Source: Protea cynaroides | Lineage: Eukaryota; Streptophyta; Magnoliopsida; Proteales; Proteaceae | Length of the DNA: 64,000 bases | Assembly: GCA_028583415.1 (NCBI GenBank) | Contig: CM053267.1 | Location: 54,884,914 to 54,948,913 of the forward strand | Reading direction: 5' to 3' | Shown: positions 33,936 to 46,631 of the stretch, piece after piece | Numbering within the stretch: position 1 is the first letter of the stretch | How the letters are laid out: the number at the start of each line of letters is the position of its first letter | Translations under genes and position numbers: made by a program | The notes under the pieces: model-generated | Databases searched by the model: none | Told to the model about the DNA's origin: nothing | Seen by the model: only the letters and a program-made list of their open reading frames with translations

Positions 33936-34617
33936 TGTTAGGGAAAAATCACTCCCACACTTGATCGAACTTATGAGAAGATAACAAGTATATCACAAAA
34001 ATATTTTCAGCCCTAACAATATGTGCAAATAATGAATATAAATCAACCACACATGAGACACAAGAATTTAACGTGGAAAAACCTCTTCAAATCGAAGAGT
34101 AAAAAAAACCACGGGACTCTAAAGCCCAAATCGAAACTTCACTATTATCAATAGAGGTTACAAAACCTAGTTTCAATTCTTCCAATGGGTATACAACCCC
34201 AATAGCAACAAGAAGTAAAACTACTACTCGAAGAAACAAAGAGATGCAGAAATTTCACCCAAAGAAACAGAGGCTGCTGTACGGAGCGAATAACTTGACT
34301 TAGAAAACTCCAATAAAAAATCTGACCGTACAGATTGACGAACTATGTGTCCTCTACCTGCTGTCCAAAAATCAGCTCAATCGGACCACCGGATGACCTC
34401 CCGATCTTCGGCTTGATCACGGCTGCGAAATCACCTACGCCCGTAAAAACTGCCGCTCTCTTTCTCTTCTTCTTATGATGCTAAACCCTAACCCTAATTC
34501 GTTTTTGCCCTATTTAAAAGATTAAATACAAGGTAAAAAGAATGGGCTTAAATGGGCTTAAAACATACAAAGGTTTGGGCCTTTATCCACATAGGAAGGG
34601 AGCCCAAAAACCCAACA
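33936..34617. mobile_element. Solo LTR (Copia-like) with TSD GTAGT
   Basis: The element starts TGTTAGGGAAAAATCAC and ends AAAAACCCAACA, 682 bp, flanked by a perfect 5-bp TSD (gtagt, 33931-33935 and 34618-34622). It landed in the gtaagtagtaattg motif that recurs at every junction of the 687-bp units, so the intact sequence is visible in the neighbouring copies. The ends resemble Copia LTRs; the lineage is not certain. Confidence 0.85.
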
Positions 34618-34622
34618 GTAGT

Positions 34623-37392
34623 AATTGAATTCAGTCAATATATGTACATTATGCATGAAGACTAAGACAGTTTCCTCAAAATAAATTAAATCCGATAATA
34701 TGACAATTATTCTTTTAAACAAGAAATTTTGCCCAAAAAAAATCTTTTTAAACAAGAAGGTATATTCCCCTTTTTTTTTCACCTCCATGTAAGTAAAACC
34801 CTCAAAAGATTTTATCATCATTTATATTCAGTGCATTTTACATCCTAATGGACGGTGATAAAATCTCTTGAAATGTTTGCATTATATGAAAATTATTTGG
34901 ACTCATTAATTACCATCTTCTTCGTATTTTCAATCAAAACTATTTCCTCGGCTGTTACCAAGGAAGCCAACGCACCATACTTGAAGTTTCATTTGAACTT
35001 CAAGGTTTTGATTAGCATCAAATCCATGGTGGACTCGTTTTTCTTGTGTCTTTCTCAGGGTTCTCTATACTTTAAGATAAAGTTGATCAATATGGCTGTC
35101 ATAAAGAACAATTCATTATCAAAAAGCAAAAGACAACAAAAAAGCTACATTGATATTGAATGCTCAGTCCACTTTTGGTCCGGACTCTGAACTTGGGAGA
35201 GCTGGAAATTTTTTTATACTTTGTAATTCTACTTTCGAAAAAAATCAGCAAATAAATCTTCTAAAAGAAAGAGTAATTTTATGATAATTAATTTCCTTTT
35301 TGTAAGTAGTAATTGAATTCAGTCAATATATGTACATTATGCATGAAGACTAAGATAGTTTCCTCAAAATAAATTAAATCCGATAATATGACAATTATTC
35401 TTTTAAACAAGAAATTTTACCAAAAAAAATCTTTTTAAACAAGAAGATATATTCCCCTTTTTTTTCACCTCCATGTAAGTAAAACCCTCAAAAGATTTTA
35501 TCATCATTTATATTCAGTGCATTTTACATCCTAATGGACGGTGATAAAATCTCTTGAAATGTTAACATTATATGAAAATTATTTGGACTCATTAATTACC
35601 ATCTTCTTCGTATTTTCAATCAAAACTATTTCCTCGGCTGTTACCAAGGAAGCCAACGCACCATACTTGAAGTTTCATTTGAACTTCAAGGTTTTGATTA
35701 GCATCAAATCCGTGGTGGACTCGTTTTTCTTGTGTCTTTCTCAGGGTTCTCTATACTTTAAGATAAAGTTGATCAATATGGCTGTCATAAAGAACAATTC
35801 ATTATCAAAAAGCAAAAAGACAACAAAAAAAGCTACATTGATATTGAATGCTCAGTCCACTTCTGGTCCGGACTCTGAACTTGGGAGAGCTGGAAATTTT
35901 TTTATACTTTGTAATTCTACTTTCGAAAAAAATCAGCAAATAAATCTTCTAAAAGAAAGAGTAATTTTATGATAATTAATTTCCTTTTTGTAAGTAGTAA
36001 TTGAATTCAGTCAATATATGTACATTATGCATGAAGACTAAGATAGTTTCCTCAAAATAAATTAAATCCGATAATATGACAATTATTCTTTTAAACAAGA
36101 AATTTTACCAAAAAAAATCTTTTTAAACAAGAAGATATATTCCCCTTTTTTTTCACCTCCATGTAAGTAAAACCCTCAAAAGATTTTATCATCATTTATA
36201 TTCAGTGCATTTTACATCCTAATGGACGGTGATAAAATCTCTTGAAATGTTAACATTATATGAAAATTATTTGGACTCATTAATTACCATCTTCTTCGTA
36301 TTTTCAATCAAAACTATTTCCTCGGCTGTTACCAAGGAAGCCAACGCACCATACTTGAAGTTTCATTTGAACTTCAAGGTTTTGATTAGCATCAAATCCG
36401 TGGTGGACTCGTTTTTCTTGTGTCTTTCTCAGGGTTCTCTATACTTTAAGATAAAGTTGATCAATATGGCTGTCATAAAGAACAATTCATTATCAAAAAG
36501 CAAAAGACAACAAAAAAGCTACATTGATATTGAATGCTCAGTCCACTTCTGGTCCGGACTCTGAACTTGGGAGAGCTGGAAATTTTTTTATACTTTGTAA
36601 TTCTACTTTCGAAAAAAATCAGCAAATAAATCTTCTAAAAGAAAGAGTAATTTTATGATAATTAATTTCCTTTTTGTAAGTAGTAATTGAATTCAGTCAA
36701 TATATGTACATTATGCATGAAGACTAAGACAGTTTCCTCAAAATAAATTAAATCCGATAATATGACAATTATTCTTTTAAACAAGAAATTTTACCAAAAA
36801 AAATCTTTTTAAACAAGAAGATATATTCCCCTTTTTTTTCACCTCCATGTAAGTAAAACCCTCAAAAGATTTTATCATCATTTATATTCAGTGCATTTTA
36901 CATCCTAATGGACGGTGATAAAATCTCTTGAAATGTTAACATTATATGAAAATTATTTGGACTCATTAATTACCATCTTCTTCGTATTTTCAATCAAAAC
37001 TATTTCCTCGGCTGTTACCAAGGAAGCCAACGCACCATACTTGAAGTTTCATTTGAACTTCAAGGTTTTGATTAGCATCAAATCCGTGGTGGACTCGTTT
37101 TTCTTGTGTCTTTCTCAGGGTTCTCTATACTTTAAGATAAAGTTGATCAATATGGCTGTCATAAAGAACAATTCATTATCAAAAAGCAAAAGACAACAAA
37201 AAAGCTACATTGATATTGAATGCTCAGTCCACTTCTGGTCTGGACTCTGAACTTGGGAGAGCTGGAAATTTTTTTATACTTTGTAATTCTACTTTCGAAA
37301 AAAATCAGCAAATAAAGCTTCTAAAAGAAAGAGTAATTTTATGATAATTAATTTCCTTTTTGTAAGTAGTAATTGAATTCAGTCAATATATG
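34623..37392 (+). repeat. Tandem array, four units of about 687 bp
   Basis: Unit starts (aattgaattcagtc) fall at 34623, 35311, 35999, 36685 and 37371, giving periods of 688, 688, 686 and 686 bp plus a short partial unit. The units are almost identical, so amplification is recent. Each contains a 111-codon plus-strand ORF starting MIKSLEM. One unit has a two-base insertion extending that ORF to 143 codons. The ORF has no recognisable domain and is probably incidental. The unit belongs to the TNL-flank repeat family. Confidence 0.9.
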
Positions 37393-37632
37393 TATAAATA
37401 GTGTAATAGTTGATTTTTTTTTAGGTAAAAATGTAATAATTGATTTCAGCCAATTATATGTATGAATAGTGAGTCTGTTTAAGAAGAATGCAGATGGGAG
37501 GTGGTAGATGAATTAATGTTCCATGATGATTCTATTATAAAATTGTAATTTAAAACACATGAGAGCTCTACCTCCTCTTCTTTTCTCTTTCTTTATTGTT
37601 TTTTTGATATACTATTTATCAGGATTGGGATT

Positions 37633-37716
37633 CTCTATAGTGAGGCCGAAGTGGCAGTGAGGATCTTAGCCACTCAAAGTTTCGATCCTCACTGCCACTT
37701 CAACCTCACTACAGAG
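37633..37716. repeat. Near-perfect hairpin
   Basis: Arms 37633-37665 and 37684-37716 pair over about 33 bp with few mismatches around an 18-nt loop. The core is aagtggcagtgaggatc and its complement. It could be a tiny MITE or a small-RNA-producing fold. Confidence 0.65.
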
Positions 37717-37739
37717 CATCTTTTTCCCTATTTATCTAA

Positions 37740-38250
37740 TACTATATTTATATTATAACTAACAGATTTTAAACAAATCCAGATTTTACTAATAAAAATC
37801 TATCATCATAATCACAGGAGAGATTTCGGCTATTCATTACATTTATTTCCTATTACAAATGGAAAGAATAATAAGCCACGATTCAAGAGATTTTTTAATT
37901 TCACATCATGGTATTAACCTAAACTCTTTCTTTAGAAAATTCAGCACTTACTCATGGCAACTGCCCCGACTATACCCACTACTCCTAGCACTTATTATGA
38001 TTATACAAAAGGTAATTTGGAATTTGAAATGGAAGGTGAGAGATTTTTACAAGATCCAACGAACTAGCACGAGATTGATGTCACAAAGAACATGTCAAGT
38101 ATAAAATGTCACCCACTCTACTGTATTCTTATTTTAATATATAACTGTCCCTCTCTCACCTTAATTTCTCTCAAAATTTCTGCTTTCAGACTGTGTTTGG
38201 ATGTATAGAGAAGGGAAAAAGAGAGAGAGAGAAAAAAAAAAAACAGTAAA
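37740..38250 (-). repeat. TNL-flank repeat B, copy
   Basis: Aligns with about 13660-14120 (aacaaatccagattt, ataatcacaggagagattt, agatccaac, gtgtttggatgtatagagaa). Non-coding. Confidence 0.6.
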
Positions 38251-39640
38251 ATTGCTTGTACATGGAGGTGATCAGGAGTCTGGACTCTTTGATTTCCATT
38301 CTTTCCCGTATTTTCAATCAAAATTTGTTTTTTAACCTATTAATCACAATCAAGTGATACTGGTGCAACCTTGACACTTCCTGTGGGCATGGAATGTTGG
38401 GTTCCATTTGAGTTCATCCTTTTTTGATATGTAGATCATTAAAAAGAAAAGATAACGAAAAAAAAGCGTCAGATCCTCTCACAGGGAAGGTCCACACAAA
38501 AGAATTTCCTCAAACTACGAGGAAGGTGGGTGAAATTTTCCAAAAAAACAAACGAACCCCCAACAGTACACCCCCAAAACCATTTTGAGCCCATCCTGAA
38601 GTCTATTCATTCTGTATAATCTGCAGATTTAAATAACTTTATATTTCCATGTGGAAGAAATGGATTGGGCTTAAACTTTCCAAATGGATAGCTGACTATG
38701 TTGACAGCATATCTCAAAAAATGGAAACTTCCTTTCTCCTTAACATGTGGTGATCGATTCACAAAAAACATCTGTAGGGGTGAAGAATTCCCATCTTCAT
38801 TAGAAATTATTGAACAGAACATACTCAAAACACATGAAAAGCAGGTGAAAGACCCAATTTGTTGTATGTATTTCCACATTCCATACTCACTCCAAAATAT
38901 TAACACACAATAATTGAGCAGGATGATAGGTTTCTAATCTCTGATATTGCACCCAACATTTGCTAAAGGACATAGCTCTTAATTTTCACATTATTGAAGT
39001 CCATTTCCAACATTTAGAATTTCCTCAGATTTGTAGGGTTTTCGATTTCTTTCTGTTTTCTCATGTGATTAGAGAGTCCGATAGATAGATTCGCCCATCT
39101 TGTAGCAAGGTGCACGATTAGTTACCGGCATTTGTATTTTTGGGATTCCTCATTTCTAGGGAAACTCTTGCCCATTATTGTAGCCTCTTTTTCTCCTCCG
39201 TGTGGGTGAGTACATTTTCCCCCTCCATAGGAGGTTTCATCAAAAAAGAAAGTATTGGACTTGTTGAAGCCTCCTCTGCTGAGCATCTCTCAATGCATCT
39301 ATGATACTAAAGGCTCAATGAGGTTTAATTTGTGCGCATCCCTTGCGGTATACCTTCTTGCGCCTACTAATATTTGAAGAGAACAGGGTGGGTCCTATTG
39401 AAATTGAGAAAAGAAATTCCTCTTCAGGTGTACCAACAAATCAAAGATTAAAATTAAAATGTTTGTAAATTCAACTAGAAACATATAATTAGAAAATAAA
39501 ACCTACATAACCATTATTAGTTGAAAATGTTAAAGTTGGGTGATACAAGAGGAGGACAATAGAAGGGAAGAGAACAGGGCCTCATGACAAAAGACCTACG
39601 GTAAAACAGTTGCAAAAAAAATCCCAAATTCACTGTCCTA
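38251..39640. other. Stretch with no recognised gene
   Basis: No supported ORF or element ends. The last part (about 39540-39640) resembles sequence downstream of TNL-1 near 24290, consistent with being the 3' flank of the second TNL. Confidence 0.4.
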
Positions 39641-39865
39641 CAAAGAAATTACATACCAGTTGTTTCATCTTCCTCCTCCACCACCACCTTTTCAGGAATA
39701 TAATTGTCTGATCCTTTAATCCCACTCTCCTTCCTCATGAGATTCATTCCTCATGAGATTCATTGCAGTCCTTATCTTCCTCATCATCCTGTTGGTCCAC
39801 CATCGAGAGGGTCGAGATACCCTCTTCCTCTTCTACCTCTTCATCATTGTCATCAAGTACCAATC

Positions 39866-40085
39866 TGAAGACTATTGGTTAGGCATTTGCTGGTCAGATT
39901 CCTTGTATTCCAACAAGACCTTCCAAAATTGTACTTGGCAGATCCAACGAAACTTTCATGGTGAGAATCAGATTGCCTGGATATCTTGTATATCTCAACA
40001 TTTAATTCCTCGATGGCTTCTTTGCTTTCCAATAAAAACTCAAACCAATTATATCTGAATGTTTACACCAAGTCACCATTTCTCC
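39866..40085 (-). pseudogene. TNL-2 post-LRR remnant
   Basis: The minus strand encodes QFWKVLLEYKESDQQMPNQ, nearly the same as KFWKVLFENKESDQQMPNQ of TNL-1 exon 5, and upstream VTWCKHS matching MTWCSHS. A stop follows immediately, and a large internal stretch is deleted or frameshifted. With the TIR exon at 51348-51826 it brackets the transposons as the two ends of one disrupted TNL. The link between the two ends is inferred from shared orientation and order. Confidence 0.7.
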
Positions 40086-40199
40086 AGACGGAATTACTAC
40101 CCTGCACTTCGCCAATAGTATCACTATTAGAAAAAAAACATCATAGATGAATCTCAATGTTACTATTAACCTCATACCAAAGATGAAGACATATCACGA

Positions 40200-40981
40200 A
40201 TATCATGTCACTTGTTTAATCTAAGAAATTAAGAAGAGTGTCATACCTTTTTTGACGATTTGAAAATATCTTTTGTTAAAGCACTCTACCTTTGATGAAG
40301 AACTCTTTCTTTTGTTGAAGAACCTTTGATGATTATACAAACAAAGCCACTTGATGTCCAAGGATCTCACAAGCAATCGGGGTGCTCACCCCAGCTGGAC
40401 AGGTATACCATCTCTTGGTATTTTGAGCTTTTTCCTCCCCTTGCCTGTGTGACCTTGAGATGTTTTATATCTCTAGGGTGGAGATGACCAGCCATAAAGT
40501 CCAACCCTAAGTGAGATGCTAGCCTCCTAATGCCATATCCAGATTGCCTTTTGGCATACCTTAACAATTACCACAAGTGCCCCTAAATAATAAATAGGGA
40601 CACAAAATACAAAACTGCCATTTTTTTATAAAACCAAAAAGATTTTGCAAAGAAAAATAAAATAAATAATATTTTATATTTATAAATAAAAAAAAATATT
40701 TGATGCAAAATCAAACACGATAACATTATTCAAATTGGCAGTTTGTAGGTACGCGTACACTCTTATAATTGTCAAGTCACTGGCAACAAACATTAGACAC
40801 TAAGGTCACCACTCAACGTACACGTGGTCTTATCATGAAGGACTTCACATACCATATGTGCACTGACCGTCGAGAGGCTAGTCCCCATGTCTCCCATAGT
40901 GTGAGCAATTTTGACTTGCACCCCTCAAACCTATCACGGTCCAATCAATGTCTATGTAAGCACATAATGCATCATGATAGG
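40200..40981 (-). other. Probable left part of Copia-3 3' LTR plus unassigned sequence
   Basis: The complete Copia-2 has TSD tgcag, so removing it joins 40986 directly to 47661. The latter is inside the 3' LTR of Copia-3 (LTR start at 47883 on the minus strand). Some of 40200-40981 should therefore be the rest of that LTR. I cannot place its outer end because the 5' LTR of Copia-3 is gone. Confidence 0.4.
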
Positions 40982-40986
40982 TGCAG

Positions 40987-42054
40987 TGTAAAAATATATA
41001 TTACAAAGTAAGTTTGAGACTAATACAGAGTTAGAAGGAAGAAAGAATATTTATTAATATTTATTTAAGTCAGAACACTTACAGAATTTTTGAAGTAATA
41101 TCAACAGTATGGATAGGGCTGAGTCGTGCCACCGGTCAGTATCCTTAAGATTAATTCACTCCTTATGTGCAAAGAGTTCCCGTGAGATTAATCCCCAAGA
41201 TAAAACAGCCTTGAAGTCAAAGCTTCTTCCACTTAGGTTGCACTCCAACAAGTGGTCTTCGTCAGAATCTCGACGGCTACAATGAACACTCAAACAGAAA
41301 CCGAAACCGATTGATTTTGATAACTTAGAAAAAACAGAATAAGGCTGGAGGAGGGAGAGAGAGAGAGATGTGTACGGATACACTATTATTGTAACCTTCT
41401 GCTAATGGACTCTTCTTGTATTAATAGAAAAGATGTCCTAAATCAAAAGGTACGATGAAAAATTGTACCCATCCAACGGGTTGTGATGAAAGGGTGCGTC
41501 AGTAGAATAGATGGTCCAGATTTAATCTCTCCAACGATCATAAAGATCAATGGTTGAGATTAAATTAATTCGAATTCATATCTATTCAAACGTATCTATT
41601 CAAATACGTCATGTCTCTATGTATTCAAATACGTAGAGACATATCCTTTCAGAAAAAAAATAATCCAACGGAAGCACCCGCACCCACGCCCCGCCCCGCC
41701 CCGCCCGGCACGGCACTGCACGGCTCGGCGTGCCCGCGCGTGTGAGAAGAACCCCGGACCCCCCCGGCTCGGCGCGCACGCGCGTGTGTGAGAAGAACCC
41801 CGGACCCCCCCGGACCCTTCCCTCTAGAGGCATCCTTTCATTTAAGGGCTCAAGATGTTATAGGTCATACAATACATATATACCTCCTCAATCATTCTTC
41901 TCCAAGCAATATGGGACTAAAAACAAGTCCTACAAGCTATGCCAACCAAAAAATACAAGTGGGAAAATTTCCCTCTAAAATCAAAATCAGAAAATAGAGT
42001 TAAAATTTTGAAATTTTTTGATGTTTTTGTTTTTAAAACTCTAAAAACCCAACA
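40987..42054 (-). repeat. Copia-2 3' LTR
   Basis: 1068 bp. Highly similar to the 5' LTR but longer, because a GC-rich segment (about 41680-41815) carries an extra duplicated block around gagaagaaccccggacccc and more CCCCG repeats. Confidence 0.93.
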
Positions 42055-42633
42055 ATTCCCCCACAAGATTCAAAATTTTAAAAACAGGATAGAGTGTTAA
42101 TTGTATTAGGATATATAAGAGACGTCGTCGCAGATGTCTTTTGGACTTGAATCTACACTAGGTTTGATACATCACGCTACAGAGTATGGGTGAAGCCACG
42201 CTTCTTGAACCTTTCCTCAGCGGTGTAGCCGACTGACATACCAACCATCCCTTATAATCCGACCCTCGAATAATTCCTTTCGTAAAAGGTGGACATTTTT
42301 CTCCGGCCTTGTCCCTATCTCAGATTCATGAATGTTTAGAGAATTCACCCTTAAAAACTCTAATCAGAGACGGCCCCACCTCTTACATCCATTTAGGTCA
42401 GCCCATAGTGTGCACCACAGTTAACACACCCCCACATTCCAGTAGGACACTTGGCTTGACTAAGAGTCCTTATGACTCATCCTCTTTTCATTGTGGTGAA
42501 TATTATCTTCCCATCTAACCAGAATGAACAAGTTTTGATAATACTAATCAAGTCATCCAGTGACTTCGTTCTTACCCATTGAACCTAATTTCAGGGACTT
42601 CCTCTCACATAGGTTGGGTATCCATCACATGAC

Positions 42634-45626
42634 TTATGTCACGGGTTTTAGGCTCATTCCTTTAGATGCATCATGCATTATCTTGGTGGTCTGAGGCTTT
42701 GTAAATATGTCTGCCAGATTCAATTCTGACTTTACAAAGTTGATAGCTATCGTTCCTTCACTAATATATTGTCTAACTAAATTGTGTCTTAATCGAATAT
42801 GTCTCTTTTTTCCATTATATACATTACTTTTTGCCTTGGCAATAACAGCTTGACTATCACAATGTAGTGATATGGGTGGTACCGGCTTAGGCCATAATGG
42901 AATTTCGGTCACCAAGTTTTTAAGTCATTCGGCTTCTGATCCAGCTTTCTCTAAAGCTATAAATTCTGCTTCCATGGTAGAACTTGTACCACTTGTTTGT
43001 TTAACCGACTTCCAAAAAATCGCTCCACCTCCCAAAGTGAAAACATATCCACTTGTAGCCAATGATTCTTCTGTATCAGAAATCCAATTGGCATCACAAT
43101 ATCCTTCTAATACTGTAGGTTTTCCACTATAGTGTATCCCATAGTTTATGGTTCCTTTTAAGTATCTTAGTAGCCTTACTAAAGCTTCCCAATGCTCTTT
43201 TCCAGGGTTATGAGTATGTTGACTCAATTTCCCAACTGCTAAAGCAATATCTGGTCTTGTAGAATTCATCAAGTAAGATACTGAACCAATGATTTGAGAA
43301 TACTCTTTTTGGGAAAATGGTTCACCTTTATGTTTTACAAGATAACTTCTAGGTATCAAAGGTGTCTTAACAGATTTATACTCAAAATAACCATACTTTT
43401 TTAGTAGATTTTCTACATAATGTGCTTGAGATAAAATTATCTCATCACATTTTCTGATGATCTTGATCCCAAGAATTACATCAGCTTCTCCCATGTCTTT
43501 TGTATCAAACTTAGACATGAGAAACTTCTTTGTTGTTTCTACTATGTCAAGATTAGATCCCATAATTAACATATCATCAACATATAATATAATAAATACA
43601 CATTTTCCATTTGATAATTTGCTATATACACATCTTTCAGAATTGTTAATAACAAAACCATTTGATACCAAAACACTATCTAATTTCTCATGCCATTGTT
43701 TTGGTGCTTGTTTCAGACCATATAATGATTTAATTAATTTACATACTTTATGTTCTTGCCCATATGTGATACAACCCTCTGGTTGTCTAATATAAATTTC
43801 TTCTTCTAAGTTACCATTAAGAAAAACTGTTTTAACATCCATTTGATGAATAACAAGTTTATATATAGAAGTAATAGCAAACATAGTTCTTATTGTAGCA
43901 ATCCGAGCAACAGGTGAAAAAGTATCAAAGTAGTCTATATTTTGTTTTTGTTTAAAACCTCTGACCACCAATCTTGCTTTAAATTTGTCAAGAGATCCAT
44001 CAGGCTTAAGTTTTTTCTTAAAAATTCACTTGGTATCCAAAGTCTTTGTACCTAGTGGAGGGTTTACTAATTCCCAAGTATGATTCTGTATAATAGAATC
44101 CAACTCACTTTTTATAGCCTCTTTCCAAAATACAGCATCAGGAGATGTTACAACCTCCTGATATGTTAATGGATCTCTCTCAACAAAATAAACAAGCATG
44201 TCATCCCCAAAATTGGTAGGTTTCTTTTGTCTTTTATTTTTTCTTAGTTGATCATCATTCTTGAAATCTAATTTATTATTATTATTTTCATTATTGAGAG
44301 CACTCAAATTTTTGTCTTTAGAAATAATATTATTAGAAGAACATTGATTATTAAATTGATCTTTAATCATAGGAAATGTATTTTCAAAAAATAATGCATC
44401 TCTTGATTCAATTATGGTATTCGCATTAAACAGATTTTCAATAGATTTTAAAACCAAAAATCTATATGCAACACTATGTTGTGCATATCCAATGAAAATG
44501 TAATCACAAGTTTTTGAGCCTAGTTTTCTTTTCTTAGGTTCTGGAATATAGACCTTTGCTAAACAACCCCAAACTTTTAAATGATTAAAAGAAGGTTTTC
44601 TTCCATGCCATAATTCAAAAGGTATTAAATCAGAATTTTTTGGAGGTATCCTATTTAAAATATAGCAAGCAGAAAGAATTGCTTCCCCCCACATGTTTAA
44701 AGGTAAACCAGAACTTATTAAAAAATAATTCATCATTTCTTTTAAAGTTCTATTTTTTCTTTCAGTAATTCCATTAGATTCAGGTTGATAAGGTGTTGTT
44801 GTTTCATGTATAATGCCACTTTCTTCACAAAATTTACTTAAGCTTTGAGTTCCATATTCAGTTCCCCTATCTGTTCTTATTCTCTTGATTGTTTTCCCTA
44901 ATTGATTTTTCACTTCATTTTTGTATGCTTTAAATGCATTTTCTGCTTCATCTTTTGTCCTTAAAAGATAAACCTTGGTATATCTTGAATAATCATCTAT
45001 GAATGTATATAGTATTTTTTACCACCTCTTGACTCATGAGACCTAAAATCAGCAAGGTCACTATGGATAAGTTCTAAAAGTTCACTTTTCCTTTCAACTA
45101 TTTTATGAGGTTTTTTGGTCATTTTCGTCTCTACACAAATAGGACACTTATGATGTAGAGGTTCCGGATTTCCTTTAATAAATCCTAACTTTGCAAGTCT
45201 TTTAATGTATGGTGCACTTCGGTGTCCTAATCTACTATGCCATAAATCAAACGACTCAATCAAATAAGAGAAAGAAACATTTTCATTCATTACATTATTA
45301 ATACTTAGTACAAAAAGACCATTGGTCACATATCCTTTACCTACAAACACATCCCCTTTTAACAAAATTGTCTTATCGGCTTCAAAAATTAATTTCATTC
45401 CTGCCTTGTTGAGAAGAGAGCCTGACACCAGATTTCGACGAATTTCTGGAACATGTAGAACATCATTAAGCATGAGAGTCTTTCCAAAAGTTAATTTTAG
45501 AAGTACTTGTCCTTTGCCCATGACTTGAGATGTTTGGGAATTTCCCATATACACAAGATCACCATCACTAACCGTTGAATATTTCATAAATAAATTTCGG
45601 TCACAAGATATGTGTCTGGGTTGCAC
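42634..45626 (-). pseudogene. Copia-2 pol: integrase, RT, RNase H (broken)
   Basis: The pre-integrase zinc domain (HSRLGHRS, CPICVETK) runs to about 45000. A one-base frameshift follows in the integrase start. The integrase core continues with RTDRGTEYG and PESNGITERKN. RT at 43971-42925 retains LYVDDMLIMGS with an intact YVDD. RNase H ends at 42634 (LADIFTKP). TGA replaces Trp at about 44029 (K-W-IF) and at about 42920 (EAE-W-LKN). In an intact copy these enzymes copy and insert the element; this copy is defective. Confidence 0.9.
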
Positions 45627-46594
45627 AAAGTATCAACAACCCATTCTTTGGGTTTCTCCAAAAGATGTACTTCAGTTACTACCGCCACAAATTGATTTTC
45701 TTCAGTAAGATTCACTCTAGCCTTGTCATTACCCTTGTTGTCACCACTCTTGTTCTTTTTGTAAAGTCGGCATTCTTTCTTGAAATGTCTAGCCTTCCCG
45801 CAAAAGAAACATGTGCCTTTTGGCTTCTTGAACTTATTGTTCTTCTTCATGTGATGAGACTTATTGGGTTGCTCTCTTCCTCGTTTCTTGGACTGTTCTC
45901 CTTTCCCGGACTCTACAAGGTTTGCCTTGGATTTGAATTCCTTGGTTTTTTCTACCTTGTCTTTTTCCCGATTCTTCTCTTCAATCTTGACTCGAACAAT
46001 GATTTGATCAAGTGTCCAGTCTTTGGTTTTATGCTTCATATGAGATTTGAAGTCATTCCATGAAGAGGGTAGTTTCTCAATGAGAGCTCCAGCCACAAAT
46101 GTTTCAGGTAAATTAATTCATTCCTTAATCAGATTTCCAACCAACACTTGGAATAGGTCGATTTGCATGGAGATGTTCTTGTCATCTTTCATTTTAAAGT
46201 TTAAAAAATTTACAGTGACATATTTCTTACTCCCTGCATCATCCAATGAATATTTTTTCTCCAATGCATTTCAAATAGTAGAAGCATATTCATAAGATGC
46301 ATATACATTGTAAAGATCATTAGACAATGAGTTCAGAATCCTATTTTTGCATTGATAATCAGCCTCTATCCATGCCACCCGATTGGCTTTCACATTAAGA
46401 TCATCGTCCTCAGCCGGTATGGGTTCAGACAGAGCAAATACCACTCCTAGTTGAGCCAATGCAAATTTCATCATCTGCTTCCACCTCTTGAAATTTGACC
46501 CATTGAATGATTCAATTTTGTCAAACTCAGTCACAAGGCGTAATTTTTCCATTGATGGAACAACAGAAGCAGTCAAACTTGATTCAACAGCCAT
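45600..46594 (-). pseudogene. Copia-2 gag and start of protease (broken)
   Basis: Starts MAVESSLTAS. Capsid-type text follows (FNGSNFKRWKQMMKFAL, KLPSSWNDFKS), then the zinc knuckle CFFCGKARHFKKEC (C-X2-C-X4-H-X4-C). An in-frame TGA at about 46268 replaces the Trp of the W(N/D)ALE motif, and a second TGA lies near 46125. The protease start WVVDT has lost the expected catalytic DSGA/DTGA surrounding through a frameshift at about 45620. Confidence 0.88.
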
Positions 46595-46631
46595 GATCCT
46601 CAGTCTCAAACTTTGAATTAATCTTAAGAAC

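Noticed and set aside
34855..37250. Four near-identical 111-codon ORFs as a gene family
   Set aside because: The whole 687-bp units are near-identical, not just the ORFs, and no protein family feature is visible. One unit has an ORF-shifting indel. Treated as incidental ORFs in a tandem repeat.
41609..41997. Pro/Arg-rich ORFs in the GC-rich part of Copia-2 LTR
   Set aside because: They lie within an LTR, are compositional, and differ between the two LTR copies.
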